DNA from: Nitrosospira sp. Is2
GTDB lineage: Bacteria > Pseudomonadota > Gammaproteobacteria > Burkholderiales > Nitrosomonadaceae
Assembly: GCF_033095785.1 (NCBI RefSeq)
Contig: NZ_CP137134.1
Span: forward strand, 1,178,001 to 1,242,000
Length of the DNA stretch: 64,000 nt
Direction of reading: 5' to 3'
Shown: positions 36,161 to 44,684 of the stretch, in pieces
Layout of the letters: the number at the start of each line of letters is the position of its first letter
Numbering within the stretch: the stretch's first letter is position 1
The notes under the pieces: model-generated
What the model was told of the DNA's origin: nothing
The model's input: the letters and a program-made list of their open reading frames with translations, nothing else
The model's database searches: none
Translations under genes and position numbers: made by a program

Positions 36161-37801
36161 ATGGCGCGACCTTCTACCCAGACCCTGACAGAACGCCCTG
36201 AATGGCAAGCCCTCGCAGGCCATTTCCGGTCGGTCAAGAATCTGCATCTGCGTCAGCTCTTCGCCCAGGATCCGCAGCGTGGTGAGCGATTTGTCGCGGA
36301 AGCCGCCGGCATCTACCTCGACTACTCCAAGAACCGGATTACCAGCGAAACGCTCCGACTGCTGGTGCACCTTGCCGATGAATGCAATCTGCGGCACCGT
36401 ATAAACGCGATGTTCGGAGGCGAACCGATCAATTCCACTGAGCAGCGTCCCGCTTTACATATTGCTTTGCGCGCGCCTCAGTCAGAGAGAATTGTTGTTG
36501 ACGGCGTTAATGTCGTGCCGGAAGTACATAAGGTGCTCGACCGGATGACCGACTTCGCCGTTCGATTAAGGGACGGCCAGTGGCGCGGACATACGGGGCA
36601 GCGAATTCGCAATATCGTCAATATTGGCATCGGCGGCTCGGACCTCGGTCCGGTGATGGCATACGAAGCGCTTCGGCACTACGCGCTCCGCGATATGAAC
36701 TTCCGCTTTGTGTCCAACGTGGATGGTACCGACTTCGAGGAGACCACACGGGCGCTCGCTCCTGAAGAAACGCTATTCATCATCTGTTCCAAGACATTCA
36801 CCACTGCCGAAACATTGGCTAACGCGCATGCAGCTCGTCAATGGATGCTTGATAAGCTTAAAGATGACCAGGCCGTGCGCAAACACTTTGTGGCTGTCTC
36901 GACCAATGCGGAGGAAGTATCCAAATTCGGCATCGACACAGCCAATATGTTCGGGTTCTGGGATTGGGTAGGCGGACGCTACTCGCTCGACTCCGCGGTT
37001 GGCCTCTCTACCATGATTGCAATCGGGCCCGACAATTTTAGGGCCATGCTGGCAGGTTTTCACGCGATGGACCAGCACTTCCTAACTGCTCCGTTCGACC
37101 ATAATTTGCCCGTGCTCATGGGATTGCTCGCGATCTGGTACAACAATTTCTTCGGCGCAGCGTCGGTTGCCGTGTTGCCCTATGAGCAGTACCTTAAGCG
37201 CTTCCCGGCTTATTTGCAGCAACTAACCATGGAAAGTAATGGCAAGCACGTTACGCTCAGCGGCGCTCGTGTTGGCTACGACACCTCACCCGTGATCTGG
37301 GGTGAGCCGGGTACGAATGGTCAACACTCGTTTTACCAACTGATTCATCAGGGTACACGGCTGATCCCGTGCGATTTTATCGGCTTTTGTCAAACTTTGA
37401 ACCCTCTCGGAAATCATCATAACGTACTGATGGCAAACTTGTTTGCTCAAACCGAAGCGTTGGCTTTCGGAAAGACGGAGGATGAAGTGAAAGCTGAGGG
37501 AACGCCCGACTGGTTGTGCCCGCATCGAAGTTTCGAGGGTAACCGCCCAACAAATACAATTCTCGCCGAGCGCCTGACACCCCACAGTCTAGGGGCGATT
37601 GTCGCCCTTTACGAGCACAGCGTTTTCACGCAGGGAGCGATCTGGGATATTGACTCGTTTGATCAGTGGGGCGTAGAACTCGGAAAGGCACTGGCTTACC
37701 GCATTATCAAAGAGCTCGAGCATCCGGATGTAAATTCGCTGAAGCACGACAGTTCTACCAATACGTTACTGCGGCGCTATATCCAGTTCAAGAATACGTG
37801 A
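36161..37801 (+). CDS. pgi: Glucose-6-phosphate isomerase
   Basis: Interconverts glucose-6-phosphate and fructose-6-phosphate. The 546-residue protein has the sugar-binding GIGGSDLGPVM, the second signature DQWGVELGK near the C-terminus and the catalytic Glu in MESNGKHV. Its ATG lies 3 bp after pssA, so it may be co-transcribed from there. With tkt, pgm and zwf downstream it forms a sugar-phosphate block linking gluconeogenesis, glycogen precursors and the pentose phosphate cycle. Confidence 0.97.
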   Translation: MARPSTQTLTERPEWQALAGHFRSVKNLHLRQLFAQDPQRGERFVAEAAGIYLDYSKNRITSETLRLLVHLADECNLRHRINAMFGGEPINSTEQRPALHIALRAPQSERIVVDGVNVVPEVHKVLDRMTDFAVRLRDGQWRGHTGQRIRNIVNIGIGGSDLGPVMAYEALRHYALRDMNFRFVSNVDGTDFEETTRALAPEETLFIICSKTFTTAETLANAHAARQWMLDKLKDDQAVRKHFVAVSTNAEEVSKFGIDTANMFGFWDWVGGRYSLDSAVGLSTMIAIGPDNFRAMLAGFHAMDQHFLTAPFDHNLPVLMGLLAIWYNNFFGAASVAVLPYEQYLKRFPAYLQQLTMESNGKHVTLSGARVGYDTSPVIWGEPGTNGQHSFYQLIHQGTRLIPCDFIGFCQTLNPLGNHHNVLMANLFAQTEALAFGKTEDEVKAEGTPDWLCPHRSFEGNRPTNTILAERLTPHSLGAIVALYEHSVFTQGAIWDIDSFDQWGVELGKALAYRIIKELEHPDVNSLKHDSSTNTLLRRYIQFKNT

Positions 37802-37840
37802 GCTGAACCAAGCGGTGAGCTTGAATCAGGACGCTTGTGG

Positions 37841-37868
37841 TTGAAAATCCCGCTGTTATAGCTATAAC
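37841..37868 (+). promoter_or_regulatory. Promoter of tkt-pgm-zwf with overlapping 14-bp palindrome
   Basis: TTGAAA (-35, 37841-37846), a 16-bp spacer and TATAAC (-10, 37863-37868) lie about 120 bp before tkt. The -10 is half of a perfect palindrome GTTATAGCTATAAC (37855-37868), an operator-like site that would block polymerase if occupied. No regulator is assigned. Confidence 0.6.
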
Positions 37869-37987
37869 TACATAAACTATTCAAGTCGTTTGCCGGAAAG
37901 CCGAGGAGAATGCGTATCGAGGTTTAGCCTTTCGTAAGATATTTACTGCTTAAATAAGCACTGGGTTTGCTCTACCGGATCACTTCC

Positions 37988-40081
37988 ATGAGAAATCAAA
38001 CGCAATCTGATCGCATCTGTATCGCTACCCTTCGCAGTCTATCCATCGACGCTGTTGAGAAGGCGCGTTCCGGTCATCCCGGCACACCGATGGGCGCAGC
38101 CGGCACCGCATACTGCCTGTGGCAGTACTTTCTTCGCTATGATCCGGATGATCCCGAATGGCCGAACCGTGACCGCTTTGTGCTGTCGGCCGGCCATGCC
38201 TCGGCATTGCTCTACAGCCTGCTTTATCTCACAGAGGTAAGGGCCACGGGTCCTCATTACCAAGAGGCTGACAGGCAGGCGGTTACCCTTGATGATCTCA
38301 AAAGTTTCCGGCAAGCCGGCAGCCGTTGCACAGGTCATCCGGAATACGGCTGGACATCCGGCGTGGAAACCACGACGGGACCCCTGGGACAGGGCGCCGC
38401 AGTCAGCGTGGGGATGGCGATAGCCGGATGCTGGCTCGCAGCAACATACAACCGCCCCGGTTTCGACCTGTTTGACCACAACGTTTATTCGCTGTGTAGC
38501 GATGGCGACGTAATGGAGGGAATCAGCAGTGAAGCCGCCTCGCTCGCAGGGCACCTCCAGCTGTCCAATTTGTGCTGGGTCTATGACGATAACCGCATCA
38601 CGATCGAGGGATCGACCCAGCTGACCTTTACCGAGGATGTGGCCGCGCGGTTCACCGGGTATGGATGGAATGTGGCGCGCGTCAGCGATGCCAACGATCT
38701 GACGCAACTGACGCGCGCGTACGAGACGTTTCGCGCCACACGTGATCGGCCAACGCTCATTATCGTGCGCAGCCATATCGGCTATGGCTCTCCCCACAAG
38801 CAAGATACACGCGAAGCGCATGGCGAACCGTTAGGCCCTGAAGAGGCGCGGCTGGCCAAGGAATTTTACGGTTGCGACCCCGATAAGCAGTTTCACGTTC
38901 CGGACGGCGTGAGGGAACATTTCAGAGCGTATTTCGGGAACCGCGGCCGGGCGGCCCATGCCGCCTGGAACCAATTATTCACGGCCTATCGTTTGCAATA
39001 CAGGGACCAGGCCGCCGAGATCGAGTGCATGCAAGCGCGTGGTATGCCGCAACATTGGGATAGGGATTTGCACCCGTTTCCGCCAGATGTGAAGGGACTT
39101 GCAACGCGTGAATCATCCGGCAAGGTATTGAACGCCATTGCCCAACACGTAACGTGGCTGCTTGGCGGCGCGGCAGACCTTGCGCCCTCGACCAAAACCG
39201 AACTGAAGGGCGCATTTTACGGCGACTTTCAGGCCCCAGTGACCCCTGATAATCCGGAGCGCAGTTATCGCGGCCGCAATCTGCATTTCGGGTTGCGCGA
39301 ACATGCTATGTGCGCCATTGCTAACGGGATGAGCTTGTCGAAACTTCGCCCCTACGCCGCCAGTTTTCTTGTGTTTACGGACTACTGCCGCGCCGCGCTC
39401 AGACTTAGCGCCATGATGGAAATTCCAATCATCTATATATGGACCCATGATTCGATCAGTCTGGGGGAGGATGGGCCAACGCACCAGCCGGTCGCGCACC
39501 TGGCGTCCTTGCGCGCCTCGCCCGGCATGCTTGTATTGCGGCCAGCGGACGCGAACGAGGTGGTTGAAGCATGGCGCATGATCATGCGACAAAAGGAACG
39601 CCCAGTCTGCCTGATATTGACACGCCAAGCCGTACCAACGCTCGACCGCAGCAAGTACGCGCCCGCGAGTGGCGTATCCCGGGGCGCATATGTCCTGGCC
39701 GATACGCCCCACGGAAAACCGGATGTTCTGCTGCTGGGTACCGGCAGCGAAGTTTCACTTTGTGTCACCGCGTATGAACAGCTGCAGTCGGAAGGAATCA
39801 ATGCGCGGGTAATCAGCATGCCTTCCTGGGAGTTGTTTGAACACCAGAGCCAGGAATACCGCGACAGCGTTCTGCCACCCGATATTCTCGCCCGGGTGGC
39901 GGTCGAAGAAGCGTCGATCTTCGGTTGGGAACGCTATGCTGGAAACTCCGGAACGATCCTGGGCATGCGCTGCTTCGGCTTGTCCGCACCCGGGGCAATT
40001 GTCGCTGATCATTTCGGATTTACCCCCGAACGCGTCGTTGCGGCGGCGAAGGAACAAATCGTCAGGCACGCCGCGAGATAG
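37988..40081 (+). CDS. tkt: Transketolase
   Basis: ThDP enzyme moving two-carbon units; in an autotroph it serves the Calvin cycle as well as the pentose phosphate pathway. From ATG 37988 it has 697 residues; an in-frame TTG seven codons upstream is less likely. Visible motifs: the N-terminal KARSGHPGTPMGAA, the ThDP-Mg motif SDGDVMEG ending with DDNRI, the Pyr domain with FGLREHAMCAIANG, and GEDGPTHQPVAHLASLR. It lies 186 bp after pgi with its own promoter, and pgm and zwf follow in the same direction. Confidence 0.96.
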   Translation: MRNQTQSDRICIATLRSLSIDAVEKARSGHPGTPMGAAGTAYCLWQYFLRYDPDDPEWPNRDRFVLSAGHASALLYSLLYLTEVRATGPHYQEADRQAVTLDDLKSFRQAGSRCTGHPEYGWTSGVETTTGPLGQGAAVSVGMAIAGCWLAATYNRPGFDLFDHNVYSLCSDGDVMEGISSEAASLAGHLQLSNLCWVYDDNRITIEGSTQLTFTEDVAARFTGYGWNVARVSDANDLTQLTRAYETFRATRDRPTLIIVRSHIGYGSPHKQDTREAHGEPLGPEEARLAKEFYGCDPDKQFHVPDGVREHFRAYFGNRGRAAHAAWNQLFTAYRLQYRDQAAEIECMQARGMPQHWDRDLHPFPPDVKGLATRESSGKVLNAIAQHVTWLLGGAADLAPSTKTELKGAFYGDFQAPVTPDNPERSYRGRNLHFGLREHAMCAIANGMSLSKLRPYAASFLVFTDYCRAALRLSAMMEIPIIYIWTHDSISLGEDGPTHQPVAHLASLRASPGMLVLRPADANEVVEAWRMIMRQKERPVCLILTRQAVPTLDRSKYAPASGVSRGAYVLADTPHGKPDVLLLGTGSEVSLCVTAYEQLQSEGINARVISMPSWELFEHQSQEYRDSVLPPDILARVAVEEASIFGWERYAGNSGTILGMRCFGLSAPGAIVADHFGFTPERVVAAAKEQIVRHAAR

Positions 40082-40158
40082 TTTATGGATATTACTCAAG
40101 CGCATGCACTCGCAATATCCTTCCGCTGCGCCCACTCAACACATTATGGAAACTGACG

Positions 40159-41823
40159 ATGCCGATCAGCCCTCTTGCGGGACAACCCGCTCCTGCATCC
40201 ATCCTGCTGAATGTTCCGCGGGCTGTGACCGCCTATTACACGCTAACCCCCGACGCATCCGAACCAACGCAAAGGGTCAGCTTTGGCACTTCCGGTCACC
40301 GTGGCTCCGCAACCGAACACAGCTTTAATGAATGGCACGTCCTCGCCATCACCCAGGCCGTTTGCGAATACCGCGTAAGACAAAACATTGACGGGCCGTT
40401 ATTTCTAGGGATTGACACGCACGCGCTTTCGGAGCCGGCATATGCCAGCGCCCTTGAAGTGCTAGCCGCCAATGGCGTCGACGTCATGGTCGCGAAAAAT
40501 GGAGAGTACACCCCCACCCCCGCCGTCTCTCACGCCATAATAAGCTTGAACCGCAGCCAGAAGCACGGGCTAGCCGATGGCATAGTCATTACACCCTCGC
40601 ATAACCCGCCCGACAGCGGAGGCTACAAATACAATCCGCCGCACGGAGGCCCTGCTGGCACAGATGTGACGGGATGGATCGAATCGCGATCCAACGAGCT
40701 TCTCAAGAACAAGCTTGTAGGCGTGAAAAGAATCTCTTTCGAAAATGCATCGCGTGCGTCAACAACTCACCAGTACGACTTTCTCAACAATTACGTGAAT
40801 GATCTATCCAACGTAGTCGACATGGATGTGATCCGGGACGTAAACATTCGAGTAGGAGTGGATCCGCTGGGCGGCGCCGGAGTGCATTATTGGGCGGCGA
40901 TAGCAGAGCGCTACGGACTGAACCTCGTCGTGGAAAACGAAGCGATTGATCCGACGTTCCGCTTCATGACTATTGACTGGGACGGCAAGATTCGCATGGA
41001 CCCGTCCTCACCCTATGCGATGCAAGGTTTGATTGAGTTGAAGGACCGTTTTGATATTGCGTTTGCCTGCGATACGGATCACGACAGGCATGGCATCGTG
41101 ACCCCGAGCTCAGGCCTGTTACCGGCTGATCATTATCTTTCTGTAGCTGTACACTACCTCTTTCAGCACCGTCCGGAATGGGATGCACAAGTTGCAGTAG
41201 GCAAGACGGTGGTCAGCAGCAGCATGATCGACCGGGTAACCGCCAAGCTCAGACGCAGTCTCTACGAAACACCGGTTGGCTTCAAATGGTTTGTGGCCGG
41301 ACTGGGCGCCGGTTCGCTCGGTTTTTGCGGAGAAGAAAGCGCTGGAGCCTCGTTTCTTCGCCGTGACGGGAGCGTCTGGACGACTGACAAGGATGGGATC
41401 ACCGCGGGATTGTTATCGGCCGAAATCACTGCCCGCACGGGTCGCGATCCCGGGGAGATATACCAGGAACTCGAGCGCGAGTTCGGAAAAACCGTTTTTG
41501 CGCGCGTGGATGCGGCGGCAACCCCAGCGGAAAAAGAAATTCTGTCCAGATTATCACCGGCGCAAATAAAGGGAACCGAACTGGCGGGTGAAAAGATTGA
41601 GAACGTGCTGACGCACGCGCCCGGGAACGGCACTCCCATTGGAGGCGTGAAGGTAATCGCCAAAAAGGGGTGGTTTGCAGCTCGTCCCTCCGGCACTGAG
41701 AATATTTATAAGATCTATGCCGAAAGTTATCTGGGAACGGATCATCTGCACCGGATTCTTCAGGAAGCCCAGGCAATCGTTGGCGATGCGCTCGCCACTT
41801 TTGCCGAACGCGAACTCTCCTGA
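40159..41823 (+). CDS. pgm: Phosphoglucomutase (alpha-D-glucose phosphate-specific)
   Basis: Interconverts glucose-1-phosphate and glucose-6-phosphate, linking glycogen or sugar-nucleotide synthesis to central metabolism. The 554-residue protein has the phosphoserine loop ITPSHNPPDSGG (about 150), the metal loop CDTDHDRHG, the sugar loop GEESAGASF and the phosphate-binding ARPSGTENIYKIYAES near the C-terminus. It belongs to the Pgm branch similar to E. coli Pgm rather than ManB/GlmM. It lies 77 bp after tkt. Confidence 0.96.
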   Translation: MPISPLAGQPAPASILLNVPRAVTAYYTLTPDASEPTQRVSFGTSGHRGSATEHSFNEWHVLAITQAVCEYRVRQNIDGPLFLGIDTHALSEPAYASALEVLAANGVDVMVAKNGEYTPTPAVSHAIISLNRSQKHGLADGIVITPSHNPPDSGGYKYNPPHGGPAGTDVTGWIESRSNELLKNKLVGVKRISFENASRASTTHQYDFLNNYVNDLSNVVDMDVIRDVNIRVGVDPLGGAGVHYWAAIAERYGLNLVVENEAIDPTFRFMTIDWDGKIRMDPSSPYAMQGLIELKDRFDIAFACDTDHDRHGIVTPSSGLLPADHYLSVAVHYLFQHRPEWDAQVAVGKTVVSSSMIDRVTAKLRRSLYETPVGFKWFVAGLGAGSLGFCGEESAGASFLRRDGSVWTTDKDGITAGLLSAEITARTGRDPGEIYQELEREFGKTVFARVDAAATPAEKEILSRLSPAQIKGTELAGEKIENVLTHAPGNGTPIGGVKVIAKKGWFAARPSGTENIYKIYAESYLGTDHLHRILQEAQAIVGDALATFAERELS

Positions 41824-41901
41824 CGTACGGGTATTTCCTGCCGATCTGTACTGGTTCAGGTAGCGATCCACCGATATATCGAGTAAAAGGAGGAGGCTGC
41901 G

Positions 41902-43305
41902 ATGCACGAGATCAACGACCGCGCTGAACCATCCGACGCGCTGGTGCTTTTTGGCGCGACCGGCGATCTGGCCTACAAGAAAATTTTTCCGGCGCTTTAT
42001 GCATTGGTGAAAAAGGGTTTCCTCAACGTTCCAGTGGTTGGGGTCGCGTCCTCACCGTGGAGCCTCGAGCAACTTCAGGAGAGGATTACCAAAGCCGTCA
42101 ACCCATCCGGGCCCGCTGACAACCCGGATGCGCTTAACCACCTTCTTTCCCTGTTACGGTACGTCCGCGGTGATTACAATCACCTCGATACATTCAAGGA
42201 GCTCAAGCAGGTTCTTGGAGACGCCAAGCGGCCTGCGCATTACCTTGCCATCCCGCCATCCCTCTTTGAGAACGTAATTAGGGGGCTACACGCCATGGAT
42301 TTGGCCACCAATGCTCGCGTCATTGTTGAAAAGCCCTTTGGACGAGACTTGGCCTCGGCGGGCGAGCTCAACCGCATCGCGCGATCCGTATTCCCGGAGG
42401 AATCGATTTTTCGCATCGATCACTTTCTCGGGAAAGAAGCAATCATGAATATTCTGTATTTCCGATTTGCCAATTCATTCCTTGAGCCGATCTGGAACCG
42501 ACACTATATTGCCAGCGTCCAGATAACGCTCGCAGAGCATTTCGGAGTAGAGGGACGCGGTTCGTTTTACGAATCTGTCGGCTGTCTCCGGGACGTGATT
42601 CAGAACCATTTGTTCCAGATCGTTGCGCTGCTCGCCATGGAACCGCCCCCTTATAGCGGTCTCGGGACCGTGCAGGCGGAAAAAGTTAATATTTTCCGGG
42701 TCATGCGTCCGGTAACACCGGACGACTTGGTGCGCGGTCAGTATGAAGGTTATCGTGATGAACCGGGGGTAGCCAAAGATTCGGATGTTGAGACTTTCTG
42801 CGCCTTGCGGCTTTTCATCGATTCATGGCGATGGGAGGGCGTGCCGTGGTATTTGCGCTCGGGAAAGTTTCTCGCCGAAACTGCGGCTGAAGTCGTTGTC
42901 CAGTTAAAGCCGCCACCGCAAAAACTTTTTGACGACTCGACTTCCGACGTTTGCGAAGCCAATTATTTACGCTTCCGATTGTCTCCCATTTCCGCCGTTG
43001 CCATTGCGGCCCGGGTCAAGCTTCCGGGCAAGGAATTTGTCGGCAATCAACGCGAGCTCTGCCTGGTCGAAGAACACTTCGGGCGTGAATCTCCTTACGA
43101 GAGGCTCCTTCACGACGCTATGATCGGGGATGGGAGCCTCTTTACACGCGAAGATGCGGTGGATGCAGCCTGGGCTGTAGTCGATCACGTCCTCGCCGAA
43201 CACCATCCGGTGACACCGTATGAACGAAGCAGTTGGGGGCCGCAGGAGGCGGACGAGCTGATCGCCCCGGATGGCTGCTGGCACAACCCTGATTCGAAAG
43301 TCTGA
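41902..43305 (+). CDS. zwf: Glucose-6-phosphate 1-dehydrogenase
   Basis: First, NADPH-yielding step of the oxidative pentose phosphate pathway. The 467-residue protein has the nucleotide loop FGATGDLAYKK and the active-site motif RIDHFLGKEA (usually RIDHYLGKE). A strong AGGAGG ribosome site precedes the ATG. pgl and gnd, the next steps, are not in the window. In a nitrifier this enzyme would mainly use stored glycogen to supply NADPH; that is inference. Follows pgm by 78 bp. Confidence 0.96.
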   Translation: MHEINDRAEPSDALVLFGATGDLAYKKIFPALYALVKKGFLNVPVVGVASSPWSLEQLQERITKAVNPSGPADNPDALNHLLSLLRYVRGDYNHLDTFKELKQVLGDAKRPAHYLAIPPSLFENVIRGLHAMDLATNARVIVEKPFGRDLASAGELNRIARSVFPEESIFRIDHFLGKEAIMNILYFRFANSFLEPIWNRHYIASVQITLAEHFGVEGRGSFYESVGCLRDVIQNHLFQIVALLAMEPPPYSGLGTVQAEKVNIFRVMRPVTPDDLVRGQYEGYRDEPGVAKDSDVETFCALRLFIDSWRWEGVPWYLRSGKFLAETAAEVVVQLKPPPQKLFDDSTSDVCEANYLRFRLSPISAVAIAARVKLPGKEFVGNQRELCLVEEHFGRESPYERLLHDAMIGDGSLFTREDAVDAAWAVVDHVLAEHHPVTPYERSSWGPQEADELIAPDGCWHNPDSKV

Positions 43306-43501
43306 TGAAAAACACATCCGTGGTTGCGCGATGCTAAAGCAAAATGATTTCATCGTAAATCCAGCGGCGAAACGCAGGCTTGACGATTTTTTGACGTTTA
43401 CGCGACGCTTTGCTCACACAGGGCATGCTACCTTAAGCCCAGCAACGTGGTTCGTTTCATCTTTGGCGTCATTTGTTTTTTTCCTTCACGAGGTGCATTT
43501 T

Positions 43502-44350
43502 ATGAAAAAATCATTTTTTAGACCGTTGAGCCTAGCGCCCCTTGCTTTGATCATTCCCTTGCTTGCACCGCCTGTGGCTCAGGCGGCGGGGGAGCTTCAG
43601 AGTCCCATCGACATTCGCCCGGAAAATTCGGTTTTCAGCGCGTTGCCCCCGTTGCAATTCAATTTCAATTCCGATACCGCGTTGAGCGTGGTCAATACCG
43701 GTTCTCCTGATCCGGAAAAATCCCTCAGGGCCAATGTCAGTTCCGGTGCTGGCAAGCTGACGGTTTCCGGCCATGAGTGGGACTTGGCTCAGTTTCACTT
43801 TCATACCCCGGCGGAACATACGCTGAAGGGGGTTGCTGCTCCGATGGAAATGCACCTTGTATTCAGCGACCCTTCCAGTAGTAACCTGTTGGTGGTCGGA
43901 CGCTGGATCAATGAGGGGAGTGCTAACAGTGCGCTCGATCCGATTTTTTCCCATTTGCCCCAAACGACTTCAGACACACTCAATATCGATCACTTCAATC
44001 TGAATTCACTCTTGCCGGCCAATCTTGATTCTTTCCGCTACCCAGGCTCACTGACTACCCCCCCATTTTCCGAAAATGTGAGCTGGATAAACTTAGCTCA
44101 GCCGCTGGATTTGTCGAAGGCTCAGATTGACGAATTCCGCGCTCTTTTCCCGGAAGGAAATGCGCGCGATGTTCAGGACCTCCATGGACGGTTTGTGCAA
44201 ACCGATGTGCCTGGGTTCGCCACTGCCGTTCCCGAACCGGAAACGTATGCCATGCTTTTGGCTGGGTTGGGCCTCATAGTCTGGAGCACAAGCAGCCAAA
44301 CGAGACGACAGTCAAGGCGCATCGCGCAAAATTCCCCGCAGGTGGCCTGA
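43502..44350 (+). CDS. Exported alpha-carbonic anhydrase with PEP-CTERM anchor
   Basis: Predicted periplasmic or surface zinc enzyme interconverting CO2 and bicarbonate. I start at ATG 43502 (282 residues, GAGGTG upstream), giving a signal peptide of about 28 residues ending PPVAQA. Zinc ligands are H99 and H101 (QFHFHTPAEH) and H118 (MEMHLV); E105 and T185 (YPGSLTTPP) match the Glu-Thr gate. The mature protein begins directly at ELQSPIDI, so the usual 20-30 residues before it are missing, and no proton-shuttle His64 equivalent is seen. The end carries a PEP-CTERM signal: VPEPETYAM, a hydrophobic segment (251-261) and an Arg-rich tail, implying exosortase processing elsewhere in the genome. 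Confidence 0.9.
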   Translation: MKKSFFRPLSLAPLALIIPLLAPPVAQAAGELQSPIDIRPENSVFSALPPLQFNFNSDTALSVVNTGSPDPEKSLRANVSSGAGKLTVSGHEWDLAQFHFHTPAEHTLKGVAAPMEMHLVFSDPSSSNLLVVGRWINEGSANSALDPIFSHLPQTTSDTLNIDHFNLNSLLPANLDSFRYPGSLTTPPFSENVSWINLAQPLDLSKAQIDEFRALFPEGNARDVQDLHGRFVQTDVPGFATAVPEPETYAMLLAGLGLIVWSTSSQTRRQSRRIAQNSPQVA

Positions 44351-44463
44351 ATAAGGTGTAAGCCACCGAAGAGAAGCCCTCTGGATGAGAGGCGCTTCTC
44401 TTAAAGAGGTTCTCCCCAACTTGGGGCCGAATGTGCCTGCGCCATGTCAGGCCACGGTTACTA
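44351..44463. other. Region after carbonic anhydrase with two hairpins
   Basis: A long hairpin (44369-44402) pairs AAGAGAAGC with GCTTCTCTT and CCTCT with AGAGG around a GGATG loop; it lies 19 bp after the carbonic anhydrase stop and probably marks the transcript end, though no T-run follows. A smaller CCCCA/TGGGG hairpin lies at 44413-44425. No gene is seen here. Confidence 0.55.
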
Positions 44464-44492
44464 TTGCATGAACCTTGGAAAGCCTTTATATT
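44464..44492 (+). promoter_or_regulatory. Sigma70 promoter of leuA
   Basis: TTGCAT (-35, 44464-44469), a 17-bp spacer and TATATT (-10, 44487-44492) precede leuA by about 190 bp. The predicted start falls near 44500, inside a perfect palindrome listed separately. The rest of the leader up to 44684 is pyrimidine-rich with no leader peptide that I can support. Confidence 0.6.
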
Positions 44493-44506
44493 TGTTCCAT
44501 GGAACA
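44493..44506. promoter_or_regulatory. 14-bp palindrome at the leuA transcription start
   Basis: TGTTCCATGGAACA is a perfect palindrome placed directly after the -10 of the leuA promoter and covering the predicted +1. This position suits a repressor operator. No candidate regulator is adjacent. Confidence 0.45.
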
Positions 44507-44684
44507 TCCCAGCTGTTTTTCTCCTGCCACTTTCCAGTGGTACCGGCAGCAACTGGCAAGGCCGTTGCTGCGCCCCGCGCGCTAACTCTCCTCCCCCTGC
44601 CCGTCCTAACGTTTTTCCCCCTCGGAATCTGTTTCTGGATTCTGTTTCATAGTTCGAGTATTCTTTCGGAAACGGAGAAAGCCT

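Noticed and set aside
43271..43501. Upstream extension of the carbonic anhydrase frame (77 extra codons)
   Set aside because: It overlaps the end of zwf, has no ribosome site and would bury the clear signal peptide starting at 43502.
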